Shown here piece by piece: positions 47,771 to 57,969 of a stretch of DNA of 64,000 nucleotides. The position numbers and the translations under genes are program-made. The notes beneath the pieces were generated by a model. The model ran no database searches and was not told the DNA's origin. It was given only the letters and a program-made list of their open reading frames with translations. The DNA is taken from assembly GCA_003635195.1 (NCBI GenBank), contig PYIY01000190.1, forward strand, positions 72,919 to 136,918, written 5' to 3'. The stretch is from Candidatus Poribacteria bacterium (GTDB lineage Bacteria; Poribacteria; WGA-4E; WGA-3G). The stretch's first letter is position 1, and every line of letters starts with the position of its first letter.

Positions 47771-50700
47771 AATTCTTTCTGTGATGCTGGTTATCTGCTT
47801 GCATCATCCCGTGCTTGCGCAAACGGTTTCCAGTACCGGCATGAAAACGGCTGCTATCCAGATCCGGGATGACCTTTCTATCGGTAACATCCGCAAGGAT
47901 ATCGCCCGTCTGTCAAGTCTTGAAACTCGTGTGACAGGCTATTCGCAAGCCGCAAGCGGAAGCAAATACATCTTTGACCGATTCGTCGAAATCGGTTTGC
48001 AAAACGTGGAAAGCCGCGAATTCCCGGTCACTGTACCGATTGACCACGGCGATAGTGTCATTGAGGTGCTCTCGCCCAATAATACTGTTCTACATACCTT
48101 TAAACTCACACCCCTCTGGCCCAACCTTGTACGCACTTCGCTATTAGCAGATGGAATTAAACACACCGTATTAGCAGATGAAACACTGCAAGACATCGCT
48201 GAAAGTTACCAAGTTGACGAAGCAACGATCCGCGCAGATAGCCGAAACGAATTTCTGGCGACCCCTGTTGTTGAAGGAAGCACCGTGTTTATTCCGACAG
48301 GTGGTTTATCCGGTCCGCTCCTTTACGCCGATGATGGCGAACTCGCCGATTTCAACGGCACCAATATCGGCGGATTCTGGTATGAGCTCCAAGATGGCGA
48401 TACCCTCACAATGCTCGCCAGACGCTACCGAATTACTGAAGCCAGCATCACTGACGATATACTGAATGAACACCTACAAAAAGCGTCCGATGGCATTGAT
48501 AACGATGAAGATGGCACTATTGATGAATATGGCGAGATCCCGCTGCTTTCTGAGATTCGTGGATGGGCAACTGATGGTATTGATAACGATGCCGATGGTT
48601 GGACAGATGAAATTCCTGGCGACGCAACTGATGGTATTGATAATAACAAAGACGGTCAAATTGATGAGTCCGGTGAATTCGTCGCCGCCAGCGAATCAAA
48701 TATTTTTATCCCGAAAGGTGCGATCGTACTCCTCAACTTTAACTCCAGTACCAGCTACATCAACGCCGCAATGCTCGGCGGTACCGCTGTCATTTTTATC
48801 CAACCTGAAACAACCATTCGCGGCGAGGCAGAAAACAAATTTGGCACTGTCCCCGCCAACATACCGAGATTTTGGATTTCTAAAGAAGATGCTGACCTTC
48901 TCACCAACCTGCTTGAAGAACAACACGCACAAGACAGTCAGGTGAATGTCCGTGTCAGAGGTAAGATGACTTGGGAGCGCCGCGTCGGCCAGAATATACG
49001 TGGCTTTTTAGAAGGTGGAGACCCAACACTACGCGACGAGCTCATTGTCCTCACGGCTTATTACGACTCCATGTCCGTTGTCCCCGCAATGTCACCGGGC
49101 GCAGATCCGACGTGCGGCATCGCAACCCTCATGGAACTCGCGCGCCTCTTCAGTCAACCCCAGTATCGCCCAGGGTACTCCGTCCTCTTTGTCGCAGTTG
49201 ACGGGCATTTTCAAGGGCTTGCTGGTATGCGTGCCTTCATGGAAGGCATCGGACAGGATATTGTCGGTGCCGCTACAGACTCACCCGGCACGCCGACGAT
49301 GCATGGACTCCGCCGTGGACTCTCAACAGATATTATCGAATTTGAAGAGTTGGGCAGAAGACTGCTTTTCTCTATTGACCGAAGCGTTCTCGTCGATCTC
49401 CCCGCCGGTTTCTACCACGGTATACACAAGGTAAAGGCAGATCTGGACTCGCTTAGCACAACACTTGATGGTTTGGCAGAAACTCGTTCTGAGATCGAAA
49501 GTCTCACGGCGCAGCAGCGTGACTTCTCAGAGCGTCAGAAGAAACAGGCAGATAGAAATCGAAAGCGCGAGAAGCAAGGGTTTACTGGCGAAGAGAAGAG
49601 CCGTTTGTTGGCAAATCTCGCCCGTTCAAAGAAAGAAGCTCTACAAACAACACATTTCCTTCGGGACATCGTTGAACGGTTAGCTGAAGTCCGCACCGTA
49701 GCACTCAACACAAGTCGAGAAGCACAGCGCGAATTAATTGTGGCACTCGCACTGCCGATAGCCCGCCTCGACGTTTGGGCAGTCGATAAACTCACTCGCG
49801 CTGTAGAAACAGGCACTATTGACGAATATGCCAGACATCCAAACAACGCATATCTGATTCCCAAACAACAAGGCTCGGACTGGTATATACCTGTCCCTGA
49901 AGACCTCCCCGAAAATCTCGTCTCTGATATTGAGATGCTTAACAAAACCCTCGCTAACTGGGAAATGAGTGACAAACGCAAGTTTGCCCTGATGTGGACC
50001 CCTGAGAAAATACTTGACCGGCATCTCGATTTACACTCACTCAATAAAGCGAAAAACGCACGCGGCGTTTTGCGAGATACCACCGACACCCAAGCAGTAG
50101 CAATCCAACGCGAAACGCAACTCCTTGAAAAGGTACTTTCACAAATCTCTGACAGCCAACCCGTTGAAGATGGCATTAAGACAAGCATTCGGAAACTCAA
50201 GGAAGTCGCATTGTCGCCAGATCCCAACCAATTGATTTACGGGGGACGGTTCTTATCAACAGCCGGTGTGGAACGGTTAAACACTATTGATACCCAACTC
50301 CGACAACGTTTAGCCGAATCCGAGGACACTGCTGACACCGGTATACTAACAGCCGACCTGCTCAAGGACAAACAGGGTATCTTTGAAATAGCACTTCGGA
50401 ATGCTCGGTTGGAGCGAACACGTATTGAAAACTTACTCGCAACCGCCGGAACACTCGGACGCGAATATTTGGCTGAAGAACGCCTCATTTTGGAAAACTA
50501 TCTATCAGACGATGAGGTGGACCAGGCACTGAAACTCCGTTCACGCATCGCATCATACATTAATGAAACAGAACTATTGACGACTGTCAAAAAACGCGCA
50601 GAGACGGACATTGTAGCACTCGAAAATCTTATTGAGCGGCTTCCGACGTTGTATGCAGATTTCGACGAGGAGACCAAGACGCTCCTACGTGATAACATGC

Positions 50701-53700
50701 TAACCCTCCGAAATGCCCGTTTCCGTAACATTCAGAGTCGCGTTGAAAAGATGTTGCGGATTGATACAAGTGAGTATAACCGCAAACTCGGGCAGATTGA
50801 AGCAGCTATCGCCCTCCAAGACCTGTTCAACCGTTATTATACTTCACTCTATGTTAGCATTGATCTCTCGTCTCAATCCGACCAGTTCGGTGTATTTAAT
50901 AAGGGCTGGTTCTACGACCAACAACCCGAATTTGTACTACGCCGTGAGTTTGCGAGTATCGGTAATAAACTTGCAACCTACGCCCAAGATGCCGACTTCG
51001 GTGTCCGTATCCGAAAACTTTGGCAATGGACAGATGACCAGATCCGACAGGCAGTTATGGCACGCCAATGGACAGTGGCAAACGGGATTTCTGACAAAAC
51101 CGCACTCGAAGGAAAAACCCTTGAAACGCTACTGAGTTCACATTTCAACAAACTCACTGGACTTAGTGGGGTGAGCCGACTGATGAAGATGCAGTTTGAG
51201 CAGTGGCGCAATCAAGGCGAACCCTCTGAGGATATGCTTAAAGATATGGATTATATCCGAAAAGAGGTTGAGCGTTTCATCCGAAACGATGTACGCACCG
51301 CAAAGAAAAATCGGAAGAACAGTATCCGTACACGTGAACAACTTGACGCGATGCTCCGCCTCCGGCACGAAGACCCAGATACCTTCTCCGACGATGAGAT
51401 TGAGGACATCAAAACCCTCATTTCAATCGCAGGTCTTGGCGGACAATCCAACTTTGTTAATGCGATATCTGCAAGTGGTGGAAAGACGTGGAAAACATAT
51501 ATTCCCGGTAAAATTGCCTTTGACAGTGAGGTGGCAACGCTTGTTGGAAAGACCGGAATCGCTTTTGCAACTATTGAAGATGCTCGCGTCTTAACGGATA
51601 CGCCACTTGATACAATTGATCGCGTTGACCTGAACAAAGACGGGAATCTCCATCAGCAGGCACAAACACTGGCATCAATACTCATCCAATCACTCCGCGA
51701 CGAAGAGATGCCTACCGCGGCTCGGGTCGGCAATTTCTACTGCAATCTTTTCGGCGATGTCGTCGAATTCGATGCACGCGAGTCCGCACTTCCCAATAAA
51801 CCGGTACCTTATCCCATCCTGACACTCCGCAGAAAACACAAATCTATGATGGGTGTACGCGGTGATCTGTTCGTTATGGGTGATAACAAAGGCAATTTTG
51901 AGGTTGCCGGGTTAGCCATGGAGGGGAGAGCCACACGTCGGCTCGGCGGTGCCCAAGAGGTTGAAGCATACATCCTTGACAAGGATTCAGGGGACATCGT
52001 CTACGCTCCGGATTTAGGGAACTACGGTGCGAAACTGCTCCCAAATAAAGTACCTATTAATACCCGTCGGCGTGGGTGCCGGGTCGTAACATTCCCATGT
52101 GTATCCACAACGATCTACGATTTGGTTGATCAGCGGTATCTGCGAACCTTGCGGGAACTTGAAATTTACGACGCACTCACCGATAGCGCACCGGAGAAGT
52201 ACGGAATGTCCAAGCCGTGGCAGCAAGAGGGTGTCTCCGCAGCAGAACCGATCGCTCTCGTCTATAGTGAACCGAATACCCGTATTAAAATCGGAATGGC
52301 TTACGGGCAAATCGGCAAACGCCTCCTACTCATCAAAGCGACGAAGAGCGGTATGAAGAACCCCACACTTTACACCGGTGAAGGGTTTGTTGTCCGTGAA
52401 AATGGACGGATCCGTCTCACACCCTACGTCGTTGTTCGAGATATGTGGTGGCTCGACGAGAACCGATCACGGCTCTATAAACGTTTTGGTATCTCCAGCG
52501 ACCGGCTTGACAAACTACATCAATTCGCGAATGAATACCTCGCACGCGCTGAGACTGAGCTGCTTCAAAATGATTATCAACAAGCACTCAAACTTGCACG
52601 CGCCGCATGGGGCTATGAATCTCGCGCATACCCAGATGTCAAACAGACGGGTAACGATGTTGTGAACGGTGTGATGTTCTACCTTGCATTGCTGATGCCG
52701 TTCGCCTACTTTATGGAGCGGCTTGTCTTTGGTTTCCCAAATATTCACAAGCAGATTCTCGGTTCGTTCGGTATCTTTTTACTCGTATTCTTCTTCCTAA
52801 GCCAAGTTCACCCTGCCTTCCAGATCACGACAACCCCTGTGATTATCTTGATTGCGTTCGTTGTACTTGCCTTGACGGTTATCGTCATAAGCATTATTGT
52901 CCGGAAATTTGAGGAGCAACTTGAGAAAATTCGGCAAGAGGGCAGTAAGGTTTACAAGGCAGATGTCGGTAGGTTAAGTGCGAGTGCTGCAGCGTTTAGT
53001 TTAGGGATTTCCAACATGCGGAAACGAAAAGGACGGACAATCCTAACATGTTGCACACTGGTAATTCTTACTTTCACAGTTATCTCGTTTACCTCCGTAC
53101 GAACATTTATGCATCCGAATAGAACGAGCCTCCCACAAGTGACACCGCGCTATACAGGTCTCCTCATCCGCGACCAGTATTGGCGCCCGCTTGAGGAACC
53201 CGTGTTGACCTCTGTGCTGAACGACATGCAGAAAACGCAAATTACACTGACTGCCTTAGAAAGACTTCTGGCACGGAAAAATGAAATCCTCGTCAAACAG
53301 GGACAACAACCGATTAATGTAGCAGAAGCTGTCACCGCTTTAGAGCAAAACGGCTTTATTGAACAGGTAGACGAAGAATCCGTCGTGACCGTCCGAAATG
53401 TCGTTGCACCGCGCGCGTGGTATCAATCTTCAGGGACTGGGGATCAGTCATTTGTCCAGCTGACACGCACACCAAACGTAGCGGATCCATCACCCCCGAC
53501 GCATCAACTCACGGGTGAAGCATTGACCTTCGCTGCAAACATGCTCGTCGGAATGAACGAATCAGAACCCGCTGTTAGCGGTATTAATCGATACCTCCAA
53601 TATGGAAAATGGTTTGATCCTGCCGATGCAAGCGAATGGCCCACAGAGTGGCCCTATGTGATTGTCCTACCGAAAGGGATGGCAGAGTTGCTGAAAATCA

Positions 53701-55025
53701 CCGAAAGCGATATGGGTAAGGCGACCGTTTCTGTCTATGGCGCGGACTTTACCGTCGTCGGTGTGCTCGGCATCGGGTTCAAAGATCTCACAGATAACGA
53801 TGGCGAAGAGCTGACACCGGTCGATTATCAATTAATGCAACAGCAACGCAGTCGTGGTGCTACAGGCGATGAAACGCTCGAAGGTGAATTGCAGAAATAC
53901 CTCCACCTCACGCCGGACAGTATCGCTATTCTGCCTTATGAGGTTGTCATGAACCAAGGCGGCACGCTCCGCAGCGTCGCTGTGAACATGGAACCGCGAG
54001 AAGATGATCCGAAACTGCTGGGAGCGATTGATAAATTGGACCTCATCATGGCACCGCTCATGAACCGTATCGCACTTGACTTCTTCGTCGGACGCGATAA
54101 AGATACGTATCTCTATAGTAGTATTGGGATGACGAGTTTCAGTGGCATGGGCAATCTATTCGTACCGATTCTGATTGCCGCACTCATTGTACTCAACACG
54201 ATGCTCGGGGCAGTCTATGAACGGGTCCGAGAGATCAGTATTTACAGTTCCGTCGGTTTGGCACCCGTACATATTGCCTTCCTCTTCCTTGCTGAGGCGT
54301 GTGTATATGCTATCGTCGGTGCTGTGCTGGGTTACCTCATGGGACAGGCAATAGCAACAACACTTGTCCACTTCGGATGGCTCGCTGGGTTGACCCTCAA
54401 CTATTCGTCAATGTCAACCGTTGTTGCAACGATCATTGTCATGGTTGTGGTGCTGCTGAGTACCATGTATCCAGCAATCAAAGCCTCACGGATGGCTGTC
54501 CCCGATATTGAGCGTAAATGGAAGCTTCCGGAACCGGAAGGCGATGTATGGCACTTCAATCTGCCTTTCACCGTGCTTGAAGAAGAAGCACTCGGTTTGA
54601 ACGTCTTTATGCGTGACTATTTCGAGGCGCACGCAGATGAATCCGCAAGTGATTTTTACACTGACCAAGTCGCGTTCAGTGAAACTGGGGAAGACTCATA
54701 CCAAATCGGAATGATGGTATGGTTGGCACCCTACGATTTGGGCGTGAGCCAATCAATTCAATTCGTTACATCTCCAGTGGGTGGTGAAGAGGAAGATCTC
54801 TATAAAATCACACTGGATGTACATCGCGAGAGTGGCGAGATCGCCTCTTGGAAACGTGTTAACCGACGGTTCCTCAACCTGCTACGAAAGCAGCTACTCA
54901 TTTGGCGGACGTTCAGCGTTGATGTCCGTGCGGAGTTCCATGAACGCGGTAGAACTGAAGGTGCGAACGGGGCGACAGAAGAAGAAGTCTCGCAAATGAA
55001 TCCAGTTCCAACACCGGCGGATTAA
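47721..55025 (+). CDS. Giant exported/membrane protein: degenerate M28-peptidase-like + PA-like + LysM-like segments with DGIDNDxDG repeats, coiled coil, FtsX-like ABC permease C-terminus
   Basis: Signal-like KVKILSVMLVICLHHPVLAQ; LIVLTAYYDSMSVVPAMSPGADPTCGIATLMELARLF; VLFVAVDGHFQGLAGMRAFMEG; C-terminal LGISNMRKRKGRTILTCCTLVILTFTVISF and VLNTMLGAVYERVREISIYSSVGLAPVHIAFLFLAEACVYAIVGAVLGY...YPAIKASRMAVPDIERKW. Confidence 0.85.
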   Translation: MDFKTTNSPNRTARKVKILSVMLVICLHHPVLAQTVSSTGMKTAAIQIRDDLSIGNIRKDIARLSSLETRVTGYSQAASGSKYIFDRFVEIGLQNVESREFPVTVPIDHGDSVIEVLSPNNTVLHTFKLTPLWPNLVRTSLLADGIKHTVLADETLQDIAESYQVDEATIRADSRNEFLATPVVEGSTVFIPTGGLSGPLLYADDGELADFNGTNIGGFWYELQDGDTLTMLARRYRITEASITDDILNEHLQKASDGIDNDEDGTIDEYGEIPLLSEIRGWATDGIDNDADGWTDEIPGDATDGIDNNKDGQIDESGEFVAASESNIFIPKGAIVLLNFNSSTSYINAAMLGGTAVIFIQPETTIRGEAENKFGTVPANIPRFWISKEDADLLTNLLEEQHAQDSQVNVRVRGKMTWERRVGQNIRGFLEGGDPTLRDELIVLTAYYDSMSVVPAMSPGADPTCGIATLMELARLFSQPQYRPGYSVLFVAVDGHFQGLAGMRAFMEGIGQDIVGAATDSPGTPTMHGLRRGLSTDIIEFEELGRRLLFSIDRSVLVDLPAGFYHGIHKVKADLDSLSTTLDGLAETRSEIESLTAQQRDFSERQKKQADRNRKREKQGFTGEEKSRLLANLARSKKEALQTTHFLRDIVERLAEVRTVALNTSREAQRELIVALALPIARLDVWAVDKLTRAVETGTIDEYARHPNNAYLIPKQQGSDWYIPVPEDLPENLVSDIEMLNKTLANWEMSDKRKFALMWTPEKILDRHLDLHSLNKAKNARGVLRDTTDTQAVAIQRETQLLEKVLSQISDSQPVEDGIKTSIRKLKEVALSPDPNQLIYGGRFLSTAGVERLNTIDTQLRQRLAESEDTADTGILTADLLKDKQGIFEIALRNARLERTRIENLLATAGTLGREYLAEERLILENYLSDDEVDQALKLRSRIASYINETELLTTVKKRAETDIVALENLIERLPTLYADFDEETKTLLRDNMLTLRNARFRNIQSRVEKMLRIDTSEYNRKLGQIEAAIALQDLFNRYYTSLYVSIDLSSQSDQFGVFNKGWFYDQQPEFVLRREFASIGNKLATYAQDADFGVRIRKLWQWTDDQIRQAVMARQWTVANGISDKTALEGKTLETLLSSHFNKLTGLSGVSRLMKMQFEQWRNQGEPSEDMLKDMDYIRKEVERFIRNDVRTAKKNRKNSIRTREQLDAMLRLRHEDPDTFSDDEIEDIKTLISIAGLGGQSNFVNAISASGGKTWKTYIPGKIAFDSEVATLVGKTGIAFATIEDARVLTDTPLDTIDRVDLNKDGNLHQQAQTLASILIQSLRDEEMPTAARVGNFYCNLFGDVVEFDARESALPNKPVPYPILTLRRKHKSMMGVRGDLFVMGDNKGNFEVAGLAMEGRATRRLGGAQEVEAYILDKDSGDIVYAPDLGNYGAKLLPNKVPINTRRRGCRVVTFPCVSTTIYDLVDQRYLRTLRELEIYDALTDSAPEKYGMSKPWQQEGVSAAEPIALVYSEPNTRIKIGMAYGQIGKRLLLIKATKSGMKNPTLYTGEGFVVRENGRIRLTPYVVVRDMWWLDENRSRLYKRFGISSDRLDKLHQFANEYLARAETELLQNDYQQALKLARAAWGYESRAYPDVKQTGNDVVNGVMFYLALLMPFAYFMERLVFGFPNIHKQILGSFGIFLLVFFFLSQVHPAFQITTTPVIILIAFVVLALTVIVISIIVRKFEEQLEKIRQEGSKVYKADVGRLSASAAAFSLGISNMRKRKGRTILTCCTLVILTFTVISFTSVRTFMHPNRTSLPQVTPRYTGLLIRDQYWRPLEEPVLTSVLNDMQKTQITLTALERLLARKNEILVKQGQQPINVAEAVTALEQNGFIEQVDEESVVTVRNVVAPRAWYQSSGTGDQSFVQLTRTPNVADPSPPTHQLTGEALTFAANMLVGMNESEPAVSGINRYLQYGKWFDPADASEWPTEWPYVIVLPKGMAELLKITESDMGKATVSVYGADFTVVGVLGIGFKDLTDNDGEELTPVDYQLMQQQRSRGATGDETLEGELQKYLHLTPDSIAILPYEVVMNQGGTLRSVAVNMEPREDDPKLLGAIDKLDLIMAPLMNRIALDFFVGRDKDTYLYSSIGMTSFSGMGNLFVPILIAALIVLNTMLGAVYERVREISIYSSVGLAPVHIAFLFLAEACVYAIVGAVLGYLMGQAIATTLVHFGWLAGLTLNYSSMSTVVATIIVMVVVLLSTMYPAIKASRMAVPDIERKWKLPEPEGDVWHFNLPFTVLEEEALGLNVFMRDYFEAHADESASDFYTDQVAFSETGEDSYQIGMMVWLAPYDLGVSQSIQFVTSPVGGEEEDLYKITLDVHRESGEIASWKRVNRRFLNLLRKQLLIWRTFSVDVRAEFHERGRTEGANGATEEEVSQMNPVPTPAD
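48489..48668 (+). repeat. Three DGIDNDxDGxxDE calcium-loop-like coding repeats
   Basis: DGIDNDEDGTIDE, DGIDNDADGWTDE, DGIDNNKDGQIDE. Confidence 0.85.
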
Positions 55026-55118
55026 AAAGAAGCCGTCAGCCATCAGCAGTCAGAAAAGAGGTACTCTTTCTGATAACCGAGAGCCGATGGCTGATCGCCA
55101 ATCAAAAAAAGGACAGAA
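55026..55118. repeat. Intergenic heptamer-periodic inverted element
   Basis: agccgtcagccatcagcagtcag ... ccgagagccgatggctgatcgcc. Confidence 0.7.
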
Positions 55119-55121
55119 AAC

Positions 55122-55310
55122 GTGGAAAAAGTAGCAAGTACTATCATCATCATCGGCAGCTTCTTATGGCTGTTCAGTGTTATCGCTCTTGATGGACGTT
55201 GGCAATGGCAAATGTTCTCGGCTCTTGTGCTGACAATTGGTATCTTTTGGGCGCACTTCTGGGAAGAACTACGGGACACCGACGGCACCAAAGAGTCAGG
55301 CGACGAGTGA
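55122..55310 (+). CDS. Small membrane protein (62 aa)
   Basis: Two hydrophobic segments; between flanking repeat elements. Confidence 0.55.
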   Translation: MEKVASTIIIIGSFLWLFSVIALDGRWQWQMFSALVLTIGIFWAHFWEELRDTDGTKESGDE

Positions 55311-55405
55311 GAATTAGCAATCAGCAATCAGCAGTCAGTTAACAGGGAAACCCCTGTGAATCAAAACTTTTTATCACTGACGGCTGATAGCCGATAGCCA
55401 AGAAA
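55311..55405. repeat. Intergenic heptamer-periodic inverted element
   Basis: aattagcaatcagcaatcagcagtcag ... ctgacggctgatagccgatagcc. Confidence 0.75.
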
Positions 55406-55419
55406 GGAGAACATTCGAT

Positions 55420-57408
55420 TTGGCGAGAGAAAGAGTAACACAAGCAGATGAATGGCAAGCTTGGGCGCAGCGATACGACATTGAAGGCGGTATCCGTACC
55501 TTTGAGTCAGGGTTGACGGTTAAAGTGTTCGTCGGAGCACTTTTCGTCGGCTTGTTGATGATGCCAGGTTCCATCTATCTCAGTTATGTATCCGGCGAAT
55601 CCGGTGCTGGTGCAGCACCTTGGGTCGCCGTAATTCTGTTCACCGAGCTTGCTCGGCGTTCCTTTACAACCGCCCGACGGCAGGAGCTCTATATGCTCCT
55701 TGGGTTAACCGGCGCAGCTGTCGGGAGTGGGATGCAGTACCGAAGTTTTATCTGGTACGCGTATTTCATCAATACCCCGCAGGCGGCTTCCTACGAAATC
55801 GCTGACAAAATACCGGCATGGATTGTGCCGGCAGGTGATTCCGTCGGCGTGCTGACGCGGACGCTATTGCATCCAGACTGGTTTTTACCGATTGCCATCT
55901 ACCTTGCAGGGAAACTCCTTGGAACGTTGCGATCTGTTAGCGCGCAGTATATCTTATTCCGGCTCACGGCGGACCTCGAACGGCTCCCCTATCCGATGGC
56001 ACCTATTACCGCCCAAGGCGCAACGGCCTTAGCTGAAACAACCGGCAAAGAAGAAACATGGCGCTGGCGGGTCTTTTCTATCGGTTCTATGGCAGGGCTC
56101 ATTTGGGGGTTCCTCTATATCGGTGTGCCTTCGCTCACTGGGGTCATGATGAGCCAACCGATTCAGATTCTGAAGATCCCGTGGATAGATTTCACGCAAA
56201 GTATTGAAGGTTTCGCACCAACCGGTGTTTTTGCTTTCCGAACTGATTTTGGACAGATGCTGTTTGGATTTGTGCTGCCGTTCCCGATTGTCATGACAGA
56301 GTTCCTGACCGCAATGGCATCGCAATTCATTTTGAATCCGCAAATTCTGTACCGATACGAGATTCTCCACCAATGGAAACCCGGGCTGGATGTCCGAGGT
56401 GTCGGTCTGTTTAACGGGCTGGATTTCTGGATGAGTTACGGTATGGGGAAATCCTTTAGCCTCGCACTCGTTGGCATGGCGGCTTCGGTTCCGATGCTCT
56501 TCAAACTACGGAAATCCAAAAAGACTGCTGGCGAACGCGGCTCCATCGCGACACCCCCAAACCGTGGTGATTTCCCGATATGGTTGATGGGTTTGCTGTG
56601 GTTCATCGGTATGGGTGGATTCGTCTGGCTTATCCACTGGATGGTCCCGAATTTTCCATTGAGTTTCCTGTTAGGCTTTGCATTCTTGTATACACCGCTC
56701 AACTCATATATTACCGCACGGACCTTCGGGGTGTTGGGGCGTGACCTCTTTGATATACCGTATCTACATGAAATTACCTTTGTTTTGAGCCGATACGAGG
56801 AGATAGATATCTGGTTCGCACCGCTACCCGATGAGGATTACGGACGCGGTACACAAAGTTGGCGAGTGCTTGAATTGACAGGCACAACCTTCACTTCAAA
56901 TCTTGCTGGCACACTACTGATTATGCCGATCCTGATCGTCAGTGGGATTGTGGTGATGCACTTCATCTGGAAGATTGCACCTATTCCGAGCGCGCAGTAT
57001 CCGTTTGCACAGATGATGTGGCCCATTAACGCCACAAACGAATGTCTCTGGAAAACGTCGCTACGGGATGGAAATAGCCAAATGCTGCAAGCAATTCGCG
57101 GCGATTATGTCGCCGCCGGATTCACCTCAAGTCTTGCGATCTACGGAATGTTGTGGGTCTTCAAACTACCTTCGATGTGGTACTACGGTATTATCGGCGG
57201 TATTGGTGCTGATCCAGGCAGTATGATTGCACGGCTACTCGGTGCGATTATCGGGCGATTCTACATGATCAAGCGGTTCGGTATGAAACGCTGGTATATG
57301 TTCAATCCGGTACTCGCCGCTGGATTCGCTTGTGGGGTCGGTCTCATCGGTATGGGAACTGTCGCTATTGCCCTCGTCTCTAAAGCCGTTATCGTCAAAC
57401 CGTTTTAA
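55420..57408 (+). CDS. Large polytopic membrane protein (OPT/DUF6785-like), TTG start
   Basis: 662 aa, many TM segments; distant resemblance to 14191 CDS; TTG at 55420 with upstream aaaggagaa. Confidence 0.75.
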   Translation: MARERVTQADEWQAWAQRYDIEGGIRTFESGLTVKVFVGALFVGLLMMPGSIYLSYVSGESGAGAAPWVAVILFTELARRSFTTARRQELYMLLGLTGAAVGSGMQYRSFIWYAYFINTPQAASYEIADKIPAWIVPAGDSVGVLTRTLLHPDWFLPIAIYLAGKLLGTLRSVSAQYILFRLTADLERLPYPMAPITAQGATALAETTGKEETWRWRVFSIGSMAGLIWGFLYIGVPSLTGVMMSQPIQILKIPWIDFTQSIEGFAPTGVFAFRTDFGQMLFGFVLPFPIVMTEFLTAMASQFILNPQILYRYEILHQWKPGLDVRGVGLFNGLDFWMSYGMGKSFSLALVGMAASVPMLFKLRKSKKTAGERGSIATPPNRGDFPIWLMGLLWFIGMGGFVWLIHWMVPNFPLSFLLGFAFLYTPLNSYITARTFGVLGRDLFDIPYLHEITFVLSRYEEIDIWFAPLPDEDYGRGTQSWRVLELTGTTFTSNLAGTLLIMPILIVSGIVVMHFIWKIAPIPSAQYPFAQMMWPINATNECLWKTSLRDGNSQMLQAIRGDYVAAGFTSSLAIYGMLWVFKLPSMWYYGIIGGIGADPGSMIARLLGAIIGRFYMIKRFGMKRWYMFNPVLAAGFACGVGLIGMGTVAIALVSKAVIVKPF

Positions 57409-57528
57409 TAGTTATAAGTTATTGGTTGTAAGTTGTTAGTTCAAGAGACCTTTTGTGGCAGTCCCGTTCACTGTAGCTACCACAAGAACCTCCTTAACTA
57501 ACAACCCTCCATTTGGTAGTTAAGAGGT
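57409..57528. repeat. Intergenic heptamer-periodic element (GTTATAA/GTTATTG/GTTGTAA/GTTGTTA ... AACTAAC)
   Basis: tagttataagttattggttgtaagttgttagttc ... ccttaactaacaac. Confidence 0.7.
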
Positions 57529-57900
57529 ATGCAAGATTTCAAGAAGTTGATGGTTTGGAAAAAATCTCATGATTTAACTATGAGGGTATATAATTTAACA
57601 TCCCAATTCCCTCGTGAAGAGATATATGGACTTACAAGCCAAATCCGGCGCGCGTCTGCATCAATTCCAACGAATATTGCCGAGGACTGTGGAAGAAAGA
57701 GTTCTGCTGAATTCGCACGCTTCCTTCAGATCGCAATAGGTTCGACGAGTGAAACCGAGTATCTCCTTTTTCTTGCGCATGATCTTAAATATCTCGGTTC
57801 TGATCAATATGTTCAGCTAGAGGATATGACCACCAGCGTGAAGAAGATGCTAATTACCTTATTAAAAAGACTCGAAACCCAGAACCCGGTTATGCTATAA
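57529..57900 (+). CDS. Four-helix bundle protein (23S rRNA intervening-sequence protein family)
   Basis: MQDFKKLMVWKKSHDLTMRVYNLTSQFPREEIYGLTSQIRRASASIPTNIAEDCGR. Confidence 0.92.
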   Translation: MQDFKKLMVWKKSHDLTMRVYNLTSQFPREEIYGLTSQIRRASASIPTNIAEDCGRKSSAEFARFLQIAIGSTSETEYLLFLAHDLKYLGSDQYVQLEDMTTSVKKMLITLLKRLETQNPVML

Positions 57901-57969
57901 GAGGCATTCCTCTAACCAGAAACCTCTTTAACTTATAACTTGTAACTTATAACTTATAACTATTAAAAC
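57901..57969. repeat. Intergenic heptamer array (AACTTAT/AACTTGT/AACTTAT/AACTTAT/AACTATT)
   Basis: tttaacttataacttgtaacttataacttataactatt. Confidence 0.8.

Noticed and set aside
48425-48699. Antisense ORFs opposite the DGIDNDxDG repeats
   Set aside because: Arise from repeated codons of the sense gene; no start/RBS context or domain.
57529-57900. Evidence for a 23S rRNA intervening sequence
   Set aside because: The four-helix protein is of the IVS family, but no rRNA sequence surrounds it; these proteins also occur as stand-alone chromosomal genes.
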